Numbered from the stretch's first letter, positions 16,596 to 25,846 are shown. The stretch: 64,000 nt of DNA from CAZCAC01 sp964496575 (GCA_964496575.1 CAZCAC010000004.1:1-64000), one strand, 5' to 3'. The notes: a model not told the origin generated them from the letters alone. Translations and numbers: made by a program.

Positions 16596-19436
16596 TCAGT
16601 GCAATCGAACCTCGCGCCCGTCGACCCAGACGCGCAGGATGCTGGTACCGAGATCGAGCGGATCGCCGTCGAGCAGCAACACGTCGGCGTCGAGGCCAGG
16701 CTTCAGGCTGCCGACGCGGCCGTCGATCTCCATCATCTCCGCCGCGCCCTGCGTCAGCGCGTGAACCGCGCCGGCGGGGCTCATGCCCTGGCTGACCGCG
16801 TAGGCCGCCACCAGCGGCAGCTCCGCGGCGCCTTCCTCCGCCGAGCTGTGGAACGCCACCGGGATCCCGGCGTTGGCCAGCTCCGCGTAGCGGTTGCGCT
16901 TCCGGGTGCCCATCTTCGAGTCGGAGTAGATGACTCGATGGTTGAGCAGGACCCCGCGAACGCGCCCGACGATCTTGTCGGAGACCTTCCACGCGTCGTT
17001 CGCGCCGAAGAGGATCGGCTGGATGCCGAAGCTCTCGAAGGCGTCGACGCAGTCGAGGATCTCGTCCTGGCGCTCGACGCGCACCACGACCGCCTTTTCA
17101 CCTTGCAGCGCCGCCCGGAAAGGCTCGAGATCGGCATTGATGCCGGGAACCTTGGGCTTGCCCTTGGGGGCCTTCGCCTTCTCGGGCCTCTTCTCCTTGC
17201 GCCGCTCGCCGCGCTTCGCGACGACGTACTCCTTGGAGGTCTGCTCCGCCTGGAAGCAGACCTCGACGTCGCCGACGACGACCTGGCCGAGGAGCTTGCC
17301 CTTCTCCGTCTTCGCGGAGACGGCCACGTCCCCCATCGAGCCGAAGCCGGTGAGGTCGACGCTGTGCTCGTCACGCTTGCCTTCGACCGCGACCAGCGTC
17401 TCGGAGACCGCGTCGCAGCGCAGGTAGCCCTCGAGGGTCCCGTCGGTGTCGAGCAGCTGCATCCGCAGGCGTACGCACTCACCATCCTCACCGACCGAAG
17501 CGGACTCGGCCAGCCAGACGCCGGTGACGGGGATCGGAGGATCGTCGTCCTTCTTCTTTTTCTTCTTCTTCTTCTTGGACTTCTCCTCGTCCTTGTCCTC
17601 GCCGTTCTCGGACTCCTCCTCATCCTCCTCGTCGTCGTCCTCCTTCTCCTCCTCGGGAGGCTCCGGAGGCGGGGGAACCCACTTGGCGATCGCTTCCTCG
17701 TAGTCTTCCCACTTCTTCTTGTACTCCGTCGCCTTCTGCAGGATCGACTTGACCTGCAAGCCCGACTTGAGCCGGTTGGAGTTGGACCACTGCATGTGCA
17801 TCACCGCCGGGTCGGCGACGACCATCCGCTCGAGGTCCTCACTGGCGGGCTTGTAGGCCAACGCCGGCGTGCCCGAACCACCGATGCCTCGCGGAGTCAT
17901 CAGGACCGTGGTCACCCCGGCCTGCGCCACGCGTCGATCCGCGAAGTCGCCGGTCTCGAGCATCCGCGAGTACTTGAAGCGCGTCGCCGGGACCTTCGAG
18001 GAGCCTTCCAGCCCCAGGTGTCCGAGGGTGTCGATCATTCCGGGCATGGCGCCGGTGCCCCGCACGACCGTGCAACCGATCGGGTGGGCGACGCGACGGC
18101 CGACCTCGACGATCCGGCCGTTCTCCATCAGGATCTGGCCGGGACTGAGGGTCTCGCCGTTGCCGACGTAGAGGTGATCGACCTCCAGCACGACCGACTC
18201 GCTCTCGTGCGCCTTCCAGGCGATGTCCCCGTCGATCCAGGTGGCCAGCACGCTCGAGGTTGGGGCGAGCGGCGATCCGTTGAGGACCACCAGGTCGGCG
18301 TCCTTGCCAGCCGACAGGCTGCCCACGCGCTTCTCCACGCCCAGCACCGTCGCGGCGTCCAGGGTTATCGCGGCGAGTGCGGTCTCGGGGGTCATGCCCC
18401 CTCGACGCGCGAGGTCCGCGTAGAAGCGCAGGTCGCTGATCGGGTAGTCGAGGGGCGGCACGACCACCACCTTGACCCCCGCGGCGGAGAGCGTCGAGGC
18501 GAGCTTCTGGTCGGGCCAGACCGCCTCTTCCGACTTGCCCAGATCCCGCGGCTTCGCGTTGGGCAGGACCGCGGCAGGGACGATCACCGGAGTGCCGCTC
18601 TTCGCGATCGCCTCGGCGAGCTTGCCCCCGCGTCCGGCGCCGGTGAGCACCAGGGGCAGGTTGTTCTCGTCGAAGAACTCGAGCAGCGCGCGGATCTCGT
18701 TCTCGGTCTCGGCGCGCATGCGCCAGCGCTTGCCCGCCTTGATCATCGCGGACAGATCGGCGCCGGTGGCGGGGCCGTACTCCTCGCTGGCCTTCGGATC
18801 GGCGGCCAGGGCCAGGAGCTCGCGCAAGGCGATCATCGCCCCCATCGTGGTGCGGGGGAGCTGCGGTCGCTCGACACCGAGGCCGACGTCCACGGTAGCG
18901 GGAACCGGGGGCTCCCAGTAGCCGGGGGTCGAGCGCGCATCGGCGCTGATCGAGCCGTGGATCGCGGAGGCGTCGTCGAGGACACGCCCCTTTCCGGCGG
19001 TCCCGCCGAGCTTGACCACCGCGCCGTGGCCCGCGATCAGTCTTCGCCGCGCCGGCGAGACGTAGGCGGTGGTCACGCCACCGGCCAGCGTCGAGGCGTA
19101 GGTCCCGTACGTGTCGACCTGGTCGATCGCCGCCAGTCCCGGATCCGCGGTGCGGCCGGAAGGCGATCGACCACCGAAGCCACTGTCGGCGGCGACGAGG
19201 CCGGGGATGATCACCGCGGTGGGGCCGTAGTCGACCACGCGCGCGTCATCGGGGATGTCGACGTCCTGGCCGACCCCGACGATCTTGCCGTCGCGGATCA
19301 GGACCGTTCCGCCTCCCTCGATCACGCGGCCTTCTTCGACCACGTGGATCGTCCCCGCCTGAACCGCGACCAGATCACGCCCGTGGACGGGCGGCGGCGC
19401 CGCGGCTGCAACGGTCAAGAGGAGCGTGGAGAGCAT
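16596..19436 (-). CDS. Double amidohydrolase-like secreted protein, both HxH sites lost (operon gene 5)
   Basis: A 946-residue fusion of two amidohydrolase units. Unit 1 (about 22-410) ends with LGVEKRVGSLSAGKDADLVV. Unit 2 (about 415-946) ends with IDGRVGSLKPGLDADVLLLDGDP. Where HxH should be, unit 1 reads IIPGLVAADSGFG and unit 2 reads MPGMIDTLGHLGL, with one His in the wrong place. Unit 2 has a Pro/Glu/Asp/Lys low-complexity run at about 588-632, including nine or more Lys, followed by a beta-rich inserted domain at about 637-740 (TGVWLAESASVG to KEYVV). Probably non-catalytic. It starts 3 bases after gene 4. Confidence 0.75.
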   Translation of the reverse strand: MLSTLLLTVAAAAPPPVHGRDLVAVQAGTIHVVEEGRVIEGGGTVLIRDGKIVGVGQDVDIPDDARVVDYGPTAVIIPGLVAADSGFGGRSPSGRTADPGLAAIDQVDTYGTYASTLAGGVTTAYVSPARRRLIAGHGAVVKLGGTAGKGRVLDDASAIHGSISADARSTPGYWEPPVPATVDVGLGVERPQLPRTTMGAMIALRELLALAADPKASEEYGPATGADLSAMIKAGKRWRMRAETENEIRALLEFFDENNLPLVLTGAGRGGKLAEAIAKSGTPVIVPAAVLPNAKPRDLGKSEEAVWPDQKLASTLSAAGVKVVVVPPLDYPISDLRFYADLARRGGMTPETALAAITLDAATVLGVEKRVGSLSAGKDADLVVLNGSPLAPTSSVLATWIDGDIAWKAHESESVVLEVDHLYVGNGETLSPGQILMENGRIVEVGRRVAHPIGCTVVRGTGAMPGMIDTLGHLGLEGSSKVPATRFKYSRMLETGDFADRRVAQAGVTTVLMTPRGIGGSGTPALAYKPASEDLERMVVADPAVMHMQWSNSNRLKSGLQVKSILQKATEYKKKWEDYEEAIAKWVPPPPEPPEEEKEDDDEEDEEESENGEDKDEEKSKKKKKKKKKDDDPPIPVTGVWLAESASVGEDGECVRLRMQLLDTDGTLEGYLRCDAVSETLVAVEGKRDEHSVDLTGFGSMGDVAVSAKTEKGKLLGQVVVGDVEVCFQAEQTSKEYVVAKRGERRKEKRPEKAKAPKGKPKVPGINADLEPFRAALQGEKAVVVRVERQDEILDCVDAFESFGIQPILFGANDAWKVSDKIVGRVRGVLLNHRVIYSDSKMGTRKRNRYAELANAGIPVAFHSSAEEGAAELPLVAAYAVSQGMSPAGAVHALTQGAAEMMEIDGRVGSLKPGLDADVLLLDGDPLDLGTSILRVWVDGREVRLH

Positions 19437-19439
19437 CTT

Positions 19440-20936
19440 CTAATTCTCCTTTTCGTCGTCGTGGTCGTGGTCGTCGCCCTTCTTCTCTTCCTCGTTCTCG
19501 CCCTCGTCGACCTTCTTCTTCTCTTCCTCGATCTCATCGTCACCGCAGTCGTGAGCCTCGAGATCGCTGGCGCTGGCAGGCGCGGTGTTCTCGGGCTGCT
19601 CGCCAGTCTCGAGGTGACGCACCCGCGTGTCGGTCGCGCGGTCGTAGGCTTCGTTGCCCTCGATCACCACGTATTCGGTGAGCGAGGTGACGCTGAGCGG
19701 GTCACCGGAGAAGATCACCACGTTGCCGTCGGCGCCCTTGGAGAGGTGTCCGATGCGCTTGCCCAGGCCGAGCATCTCGGCCGGCGTGGTGGTCACCGCG
19801 GCGATCGCGTCCTTGCGGCTCATTCCGTGACCGACGCAGAGGGCGGCCTGGTACCAGAGCGACTGGCTGGCGGCACCGGTCGAGCGCAGGGCGAAGCGAA
19901 CGCCCTTGTCCTGGAAGACGCCGGGGACGAAGGTCTCGATCTCCTCGCCGGTCACCGGGTCGCGCTCGATGTGAGTCAGCGCCGAGCTCAGGATCACCGG
20001 CACTCCGCGCTCGGCGATCAGGTCGGCCGCCTTCCAGCAGGAGCTACCGAGCACCAGCACGATGCGGTGCAGGAAGCCGTTGGCGGTGGCGACGTCGATC
20101 GCCATCCGAACGTCCTGGGGCGTGGAGCAGTGGAAGTACACGGCGGTCTTGCCCTCGACGATCTTCAGCAGCGGAGCCTTCTTCTCGTCGATCTCCCAGC
20201 GCGGCACCATCTGGAGGCCATCGACCTTCCAGGCGTTGCCGCCCATCGGCCGGCCCTTGGCCGTCTCCTCGTCGGGCTCGCGACCCTGGTAGAGCGCCTC
20301 CCGCGTGGCGTAGTCCACCCCGTCCTTCTTCTCCTGGACGAGGCCTTCGAGGTACTGGCGCAGGTCGCCGAAGGCCTCGCGCAAGGCCTGGGTCTGCGTC
20401 GCCCGCGACTTGCCCCGCTTGGGCGAGGCGGACATCGCGACTCCGGAGTTCGGCTTCACGGTCATCGCCTCGACGGTCAGCCCCTTCGGCTTGACCACGT
20501 AGCCCATGCCGCCGACCACGCAGTCCGCGCCCTGCTGAACGTTGATGGTGGTGATGCCGGCGCGCAGGGCGTCCTCGTAGTAGAAGTTCACGGGGTCGAT
20601 CGAATCGCGGACGTTCAGGAAGGGCGCCACTTCGACGTTCTCGTTGGCGCGGTCCATTCCGCGGTTGGTGATCGCCTCGACGAACCCGGGGAAGGCCACC
20701 GAGTTGGGGAACTCCTTGACCGACGCGGTCCAGGGGTACTCGACGTCCTTGCCAATCGCGGTGATGCGTCCGCCCTCGATGACGATCGTGCCATTCTCGA
20801 TCGTCTCGCCGGAGACGGTGATCACCTTGCCGGCCTTGATGACCAGGTTGCCGTCGCCCGGAAGGGCGAAGGCCAGGGATGCCATGCTGATCGCGGCGAC
20901 TGTCTGGGTAAGGGCCCGGAGGATTTGCTTCTTCAT
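19440..20936 (-). CDS. Amidohydrolase-like secreted protein, HxH lost, acidic tail (operon gene 4)
   Basis: A 498-residue protein from MKKQIL (20936) with a signal peptide (MASLAFALPG). Fold marks are present: IENGTIVIEGGRITAIG at the N-terminus and TTPAEMLGLGKRIGHLSKGADGNVVIFSGDP near the C-terminus. The first barrel strand reads FPGFVEAITNRGM without HxH, and the beta-8 Asp region reads RFALRSTG. The tail (about 450-498) is highly acidic with His near the end (DDHDHDDEKEN), possibly metal-binding or an interaction tail. The upstream gap of 58 bases is the largest in the operon and could hold an internal promoter. Confidence 0.75.
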   Translation of the reverse strand: MKKQILRALTQTVAAISMASLAFALPGDGNLVIKAGKVITVSGETIENGTIVIEGGRITAIGKDVEYPWTASVKEFPNSVAFPGFVEAITNRGMDRANENVEVAPFLNVRDSIDPVNFYYEDALRAGITTINVQQGADCVVGGMGYVVKPKGLTVEAMTVKPNSGVAMSASPKRGKSRATQTQALREAFGDLRQYLEGLVQEKKDGVDYATREALYQGREPDEETAKGRPMGGNAWKVDGLQMVPRWEIDEKKAPLLKIVEGKTAVYFHCSTPQDVRMAIDVATANGFLHRIVLVLGSSCWKAADLIAERGVPVILSSALTHIERDPVTGEEIETFVPGVFQDKGVRFALRSTGAASQSLWYQAALCVGHGMSRKDAIAAVTTTPAEMLGLGKRIGHLSKGADGNVVIFSGDPLSVTSLTEYVVIEGNEAYDRATDTRVRHLETGEQPENTAPASASDLEAHDCGDDEIEEEKKKVDEGENEEEKKGDDHDHDDEKEN

Positions 20937-20994
20937 CGGGATCTCGTTCGTTCTCTTGAGTTCTCTATACGGGTTCCAGAAACCAGCTCGCCAT

Positions 20995-22206
20995 TCAGCG
21001 AGGATCGACCACGAGGTCTCCATCCAGGACGACGCCGACCACTCGCGAGGTCAGCTCGAAGGGAGTGCCGTTCCAGAGGGCGAGGTCAGCATCCTTGCCG
21101 ACTTCGATAGAGCCCACCCGGTCGTCGATGCCGACCATCCGGGCGGGGTTGATCGTGACCGCGGCCAGCGCCGCGTCGAAAGGGAGGCCGCCGCGACGAG
21201 CGAAGGCCGCCTGCTGGGCCAGTCGACCGTTCGCGTCGTAGGTGTTGTGGCTGGAGAGTGCGAGCGGGACTCCGAGCTCGTGCAGCCGTCTGGCGCTATC
21301 CAGCGCGTAGAAGGAGTTGTCGGTGGTCCGCCCGTTGGGCGCGTAGGGTCCGAGGATCACTCCAGTGCCGCTGCGCTTCAGGAGATCGGGCTCGCGCCAC
21401 GCTTCGGAACCACCGTCGATGATCAGGCGCATCTTCGGCTTGCCCTCGCGCGCCATCTCTTCCTTGACGAAGATCGCCGTACGGATGTCCTGCGTGGCCC
21501 AGGCCTTGGCGATCACCGGCAGCTCGCCGTTGAGGACCGCGGTCAGCTCCTTCTGCCCCGCGAACGCCCGCTCCGGCTTACCTTCGGCGAGCAGCGCGTC
21601 GAACATCGCCTTGCGCCACTCCCACTCGACCCCCATGCGGGTGGTGGGACGGCGCGAGAAGAAGTCGGTCGGTCGTCCGTACATCGGGTGGTTGCGCGAG
21701 CTAGGTTGCCCGCCCATCGCCCCGCGCAGGCTGACGTCCGCCTTGACCGTGCGCTTCTCGATCGAGAGCTCGCCGCCGGTCTTGAGCGCAACCGACAGCC
21801 CCCCGATGCAGTTGTTGTCGAAGGGGTGAGCGACGACGGTGGTCACCCCCGAGCGCAGGTGGCGGGCCCAGCCGACGCTGAAGGGATCGAGCGTGGTGGC
21901 CACCCGGAAGCCCGGCGTGATCTCCGAGACCTCCTCGACCGACTGCAAGCCGCTGTTGACCTGGGCGCTGAGATCGACCATCCCGGGGGTGATCGCCGCG
22001 ACGTGGAGTCCGTCCTCACCGACGACTTTGCCGGGTGTGACCGCGGTGATCTTCCCGCCCGAGACGGTGACCATCGCGTTCTCCAGCGCCTTGCCGTCCG
22101 CCGTGTAAACGACGTCGGCGGAGATGATGAAGTCCTCCTTCGGCGCCGTGAGTGGCTCGGTCGCGGTGATGCCTGAAACAGTCAGGAACAGGGTGGCCAG
22201 GATCAT
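20995..22206 (-). CDS. Amidohydrolase-like secreted protein, HxH lost (operon gene 3)
   Basis: A 403-residue protein with a short signal peptide (MILATLFLTVSGITA). The composite beta domain and C-terminal signature (NPARMVGIDDRVGSIEVGKDADLALWNG) are clear. At the first barrel strand ITPGMVDLSAQVNSG keeps the Asp but not the two His. One His remains near beta-8 (ALSSHNTYD) without the Asp. Lacks a large charged insert, so it is the most compact of the inactive-looking members. Its ATG overlaps the previous gene's stop by 4 bases. Confidence 0.75.
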   Translation of the reverse strand: MILATLFLTVSGITATEPLTAPKEDFIISADVVYTADGKALENAMVTVSGGKITAVTPGKVVGEDGLHVAAITPGMVDLSAQVNSGLQSVEEVSEITPGFRVATTLDPFSVGWARHLRSGVTTVVAHPFDNNCIGGLSVALKTGGELSIEKRTVKADVSLRGAMGGQPSSRNHPMYGRPTDFFSRRPTTRMGVEWEWRKAMFDALLAEGKPERAFAGQKELTAVLNGELPVIAKAWATQDIRTAIFVKEEMAREGKPKMRLIIDGGSEAWREPDLLKRSGTGVILGPYAPNGRTTDNSFYALDSARRLHELGVPLALSSHNTYDANGRLAQQAAFARRGGLPFDAALAAVTINPARMVGIDDRVGSIEVGKDADLALWNGTPFELTSRVVGVVLDGDLVVDPR

Positions 22207-23462
22207 TTCTCACCTCCGAAGACGCGCTCGCCGCCGATGTAGACCGCTTCGATCGAGCTCGTCAGGTCGATTGGATCTCCACTCCAGAAGACGAGGTCCG
22301 CGTCCAGGCCTCGGTTGATGCGTCCGATGCGCGCCGCGACTCCCGCGATCTCCGCGGCGTCGCTGGTCAGCGCACGGCGGGCAGCGGCCCGGTCGAGTCC
22401 ACCGCGCACGCAGAGGGCCGCGCCGAAGCGCAGGCAGTGCGGGCTGCGGAACGGAGTATCGAGGCCGAAGCCGAAGCGCACGCCCGCCTTGGCGAGCGCG
22501 TTCACTCCTTGCACTCCGCGCGAGTGGTCGCCCACGTCGAACGGTGTGCAGACCACGGAGAGGCCGGAGTCCTTGATCGCACCGACCACGTCCTTGGCCC
22601 AGGTGGAGCCGTAGAGCGCACCCTTGAGACCGTACTGCCGCGCGAAGGCGCATCCGCGCAGGGTCTCGGCGCGATCGCCGACGCTGATCAGGACCGGGAG
22701 GTTCCCGCTGACCGCGCGAGCGACCGGGCCCTTCGGATCGGAGAAGACCCGGTCGAGCTCGGTCATGGCGCCGTCGTAGCTGGTCGGGTAGCTGTTGCTG
22801 TTGAGCGCTTCGCTGGAGAGGCCGAGCGCCAGCTGACTGCCGGCCTTGACCACTTCACCGCCGCTGGTCTTGACCACCGCGGCCTGCCCACCGATCAGGT
22901 TGGTCGGGCTCGGCGCGAGCACCATCGCGGTGATTCCCGCTTCGAGAGCTCGCTGGAAGTCCTTGTGCTCGGGAAGGAACGCGAAACGCCCCTCCGCCTC
23001 GGGGAGCAGCTCGCGCGTCGAGTCGCTGAGCTCGCCACCCGCTCCGTCGAAGGAATGGAGCGCGATCATTCCCGGGGCGATCGCGCCGTCGTGCTCGATC
23101 AGCGCCGCGCCGGCGGGAGTGTCCAGTCCCTTGCCAACCTGCGCGATGACGCCGTCCTTGACGATCACCACGCCGTTCTCCAGCACGCGGCCATCGCCGA
23201 GGAAGACCTGCTTCGCGTGGAAGACGACCGTCTTGACCGCGACCGCAGCCTCCGGCTCGGCGGCCTCGGGGTCCGCAGCCTCCGGGTCGGCAACTTCCGG
23301 ATCGGCGACCTCTTCCTCCTCGAGGATCTCTTCTTCGAGGGTTTCCTCTTCGAGGACCTCTTCCTCGATCGGATCTTCGAATACCGCCGCGGAAGCGGCG
23401 ACCGGAAGCGCCAGCGCCGCCAGGAACAGCAGGGACGTCCGGGGGTTCAACTTGGGAATCAT
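22203..23462 (-). CDS. Amidohydrolase-like secreted protein with N-terminal acidic repeats (operon gene 2)
   Basis: A 419-residue protein. After the signal peptide (LLFLAALALPVAASAA) comes an acidic repeat region at about 29-75: several EEExLEEE units and then four ADPEx/AEPEx pentapeptides. The fold follows (VVIVKDGVIAQVGKGL through RIGRINRGLDADLVFWSGDP). The first barrel strand is APGMIALHSFDG, with a single His, and HxH is not formed; the beta-8 region is FGLDTPFRS, which keeps an Asp. Partial loss of the site, probably inactive. It starts 4 bases after gene 1. Confidence 0.75.
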   Translation of the reverse strand: MIPKLNPRTSLLFLAALALPVAASAAVFEDPIEEEVLEEETLEEEILEEEEVADPEVADPEAADPEAAEPEAAVAVKTVVFHAKQVFLGDGRVLENGVVIVKDGVIAQVGKGLDTPAGAALIEHDGAIAPGMIALHSFDGAGGELSDSTRELLPEAEGRFAFLPEHKDFQRALEAGITAMVLAPSPTNLIGGQAAVVKTSGGEVVKAGSQLALGLSSEALNSNSYPTSYDGAMTELDRVFSDPKGPVARAVSGNLPVLISVGDRAETLRGCAFARQYGLKGALYGSTWAKDVVGAIKDSGLSVVCTPFDVGDHSRGVQGVNALAKAGVRFGFGLDTPFRSPHCLRFGAALCVRGGLDRAAARRALTSDAAEIAGVAARIGRINRGLDADLVFWSGDPIDLTSSIEAVYIGGERVFGGEK

Positions 23463-23466
23463 CGGA

Positions 23467-24966
23467 TCAGTCCTCCGGGGTGATGGCCAGGCGTCCGCCG
23501 CAGAAGACGTAGCGGATCCGTGAGTCGGGTGAGAGCGGCTCGCCGTCGAGCACCAGGAGGTCGGCGTCCTTGCCGAGCTCGACGCTGCCCAGGCGGTCCG
23601 AGACGTCGAGCGCGCGCGCCGCGCCGATGGTCAGCGCTTCGAAGGCCTTGTCACGATCGAGGCCGTGCCCGACCGCCAGTCCCGCGAGCAGCGGCAGGTC
23701 GCGGGTCACCGCCGCCTGGCGGCCACCGCTTCCCAGGAGGACCTGCACGCCTGCCTCGGAGAGCCCGGCGGCCAGGGAGAGGTCGTGTCCGGTCAACTCG
23801 TCCGAAGCTCCCGCGCCCCGCAGCGAAGGCCAGACGATCACGGGGATCTTGCGCTCGGCCAGCTGCTCGGCACAGGCGAGCGCCTCGGTGCCACCGGCGA
23901 TGATCATGCGCACCCGGGTGAAGCCTTTCGTCGCTTTCAGGAGGTTGCGTATCTCGGAGGAGCGGTGCACCTCGACCACCAGCGGGATCTCCCCTTCGGC
24001 GATCTTCGCCAGGGCGTCCTTGTTCTCGTCGAACTTCGGCGCCTTGGGCTTCTTGTCCTCCTTGTACTTCTCTTCCTTGAACTCCTTCCCCTTCTCCTCG
24101 GCCTCCTTCTTCTCCTTGTCCCGCTTCTTCTTGGCCTTCTTGAAGTCCTTCTCGAGCTTCTTCTTCTTCTCGTCGATCGCCTTCTGCCACTCCTCGAGCT
24201 CGTGGCGGTACTCGACTTCCGATTCACGGTAGGAGCGCCCCGACTCGATGCTGGAGGCGATGCGGTCGACGGCGGAGACGCGGTCGAAGACGTCCATCTT
24301 CCTCGCACCACTCACCATGACGAACGAGCCGTCGGGCATCTGCTGGTAGTTGGCGCCCATGTCGACCGAGAGGCCGATGGTCATGGCCAGGTCGGCATCG
24401 GTGAGCAGGATCGCTTCCTCGGGGTCGTCCGCGGCGGGATCCAGGCGGACCAGCGTGCCCAGGCCGCAGATCGACGCCTGGTAGCTGCCCTGGAGTCGCG
24501 CCGCGGTCACGCCCGCTCGCAGCGCTTCCTCCCGCAGGTGATCGTTCGTGTAGAAGTCGAGGCCGTCGGCGGTCCGGGTCGACGGCTCGGGGTTGCGGTT
24601 GGTGAGCACCCCACTCTCGACGCCCAGCGCGGACCAGGGATCGATGAAGGAGGCGCAGACCACCTCGCCCTCGATTTCCTCGGCCCCCTCGGGCAACGGG
24701 AGGTCGGGGGCGACGCGGACGATGCGGCCGTCCCGCACCAGCACCGAGTGGTTCTCCAGCACCTCGCCGGGCTTGACCACCACCTTTGCCGCGCGGATCA
24801 CGAAGACCTCCGGAGGGTCCTCCTGGGCGGCGGCCGGAGCGGGCTCCGCGGGGTCCAGCGATGTGGGCTCCGCAAGGTACTGCAGGGTGGACGCCCACCC
24901 CAGGGCAGGGAAGAACAGAACACAGGCTGACCCTGCGAGGGCCGGCCAGAGCGCCTTCGACCTCAT
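23467..24966 (-). CDS. Amidohydrolase-like secreted protein, HxH lost, coiled-coil insert (operon gene 1)
   Basis: A 499-residue protein, the first of the operon, with AGGAG before the ATG. A signal peptide (ACVLFFPALGWAS), composite beta domain (HSVLVRDGRIVRVAPDLP) and C-terminal signature (LDVSDRLGSVELGKDADLLVLDG) mark the family. The first barrel strand reads VVCASFIDPWSALG, with no His. A Lys/Glu helical insert at about 255-312 (DEKKKKLEKDFKKAKKKRD and following) probably forms a coiled coil. Predicted non-catalytic subunit. Confidence 0.75.
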   Translation of the reverse strand: MRSKALWPALAGSACVLFFPALGWASTLQYLAEPTSLDPAEPAPAAAQEDPPEVFVIRAAKVVVKPGEVLENHSVLVRDGRIVRVAPDLPLPEGAEEIEGEVVCASFIDPWSALGVESGVLTNRNPEPSTRTADGLDFYTNDHLREEALRAGVTAARLQGSYQASICGLGTLVRLDPAADDPEEAILLTDADLAMTIGLSVDMGANYQQMPDGSFVMVSGARKMDVFDRVSAVDRIASSIESGRSYRESEVEYRHELEEWQKAIDEKKKKLEKDFKKAKKKRDKEKKEAEEKGKEFKEEKYKEDKKPKAPKFDENKDALAKIAEGEIPLVVEVHRSSEIRNLLKATKGFTRVRMIIAGGTEALACAEQLAERKIPVIVWPSLRGAGASDELTGHDLSLAAGLSEAGVQVLLGSGGRQAAVTRDLPLLAGLAVGHGLDRDKAFEALTIGAARALDVSDRLGSVELGKDADLLVLDGEPLSPDSRIRYVFCGGRLAITPED

Positions 24967-25351
24967 CCGCTACTCCTACTCAAGGGACCGCCTGCGGGGC
25001 ACAGACGCGTCATTTGCCCGGCCAGCCGGCCGGATTGGGGAATTCGCATTCTGCGGGGATTCGGGGGGACATCCCGCGTACTCGAACGCGGGCGCATGAT
25101 AGGGGAAGATCGACGCCCCAGGCCAGGAGCTTGGCCCTTATGTCCTGTGGTGGAGCGACTTACGGTCCACTTACCTCGCTCCGATACCCCGGCGCAGCGG
25201 TGTGAAATGCGCTGGAGAACGGCTGGGGAATCGACGCCGAAAAGGCACGGTTCGAGGGGCGCTCAGGACTATTGCGCAGGTAACGACCTTCTTGCCTTTT
25301 TTTTTCTATTCGGGGCGTTCGGAGGGTAGGGGACCCCGGCTCCGGGCTGCT
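24967..25351. other. Divergent intergenic region, presumed promoter of the amidohydrolase operon
   Basis: No gene is seen. A perfect inverted repeat CCCGCGT/ACGCGGG with a 6-base spacer (25073-25092) lies about 110 bases before the first amidohydrolase start and may be an operator or leader hairpin. A run of nine T sits at 25297-25305. Both the leftward operon and the rightward small gene at 25352 must be expressed from this stretch, but I cannot place promoters with confidence. Confidence 0.4.
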
Positions 25352-25846
25352 GTGCCCGTACCCTCGCATCGTGACCTGCACCCGCTCCTCCTCGAGCCCC
25401 GCTATTGGCGAGATCGGCTCCAGGAATACCGGTCGGTGAGACCTTTCCTCCTTATCGTCCCCCGACCCGACCTCTCTATTTCCGGCTGTGAGGTCCAGGA
25501 GCTGCGTTTTCGAGCCCATGACGGCACCCGACTCTCGGGACTCATGGGCTGGTGCCCGATATTCCACAACGAGCAACCCGCCCACGTCCGGCTGGTCAGC
25601 TCCCGGGAGGTCCCTTCCATCGACGTCGACAGGGTGCAGGAGGGCTATACCGAGTTCATCCTCCAGGAGATCCCGGGACGCCGCCTCGAGGATCGAGTGC
25701 TCGACGTCCTGCGCTTCTACGACCTGGCCACCTCCTTCGAGAGCATCGACAGCAGCCGCGTTCAGCTGACCGTGGAAGACGCCGCCCGCCCGCCGGACGA
25801 GATGCTGATCGCCGAGGAGCTCCGCGCCGGCGGGCTCTTCAGCTGA
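25352..25846 (+). CDS. Conserved-looking protein of unknown function
   Basis: About 164 residues from GTG 25352. The frame is open further upstream, but that part (rich in Arg and Phe runs) does not look coding. The core has a FLLIVPRPDLSI strand, then VQELRFRAHDGTRLSGLMG, which recalls the first strands of alpha/beta-hydrolase esterases (FxxxDGxxL). The nucleophile motif is absent and the protein is too short, so it may be a fragment or a different family. The C-terminus (MLIAEELRAGGLFS) is helical. Start uncertain. Confidence 0.45.
   Translation: MPVPSHRDLHPLLLEPRYWRDRLQEYRSVRPFLLIVPRPDLSISGCEVQELRFRAHDGTRLSGLMGWCPIFHNEQPAHVRLVSSREVPSIDVDRVQEGYTEFILQEIPGRRLEDRVLDVLRFYDLATSFESIDSSRVQLTVEDAARPPDEMLIAEELRAGGLFS

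Noticed and set aside
16557..21110. Very long open frame (about 1500 codons) on the + strand opposite the amidohydrolase genes
   Set aside because: It is the antisense shadow of genes 3-6. The high GC third-position bias removes stops, and the translation has no domain, no signal and skewed Asp/Arg/His/Leu composition. Similar shadows lie opposite the rest of the operon.
25297..25305. Run of nine T as an intrinsic terminator
   Set aside because: No stable GC-rich hairpin directly precedes it, and the position is not at the end of a (+) gene.
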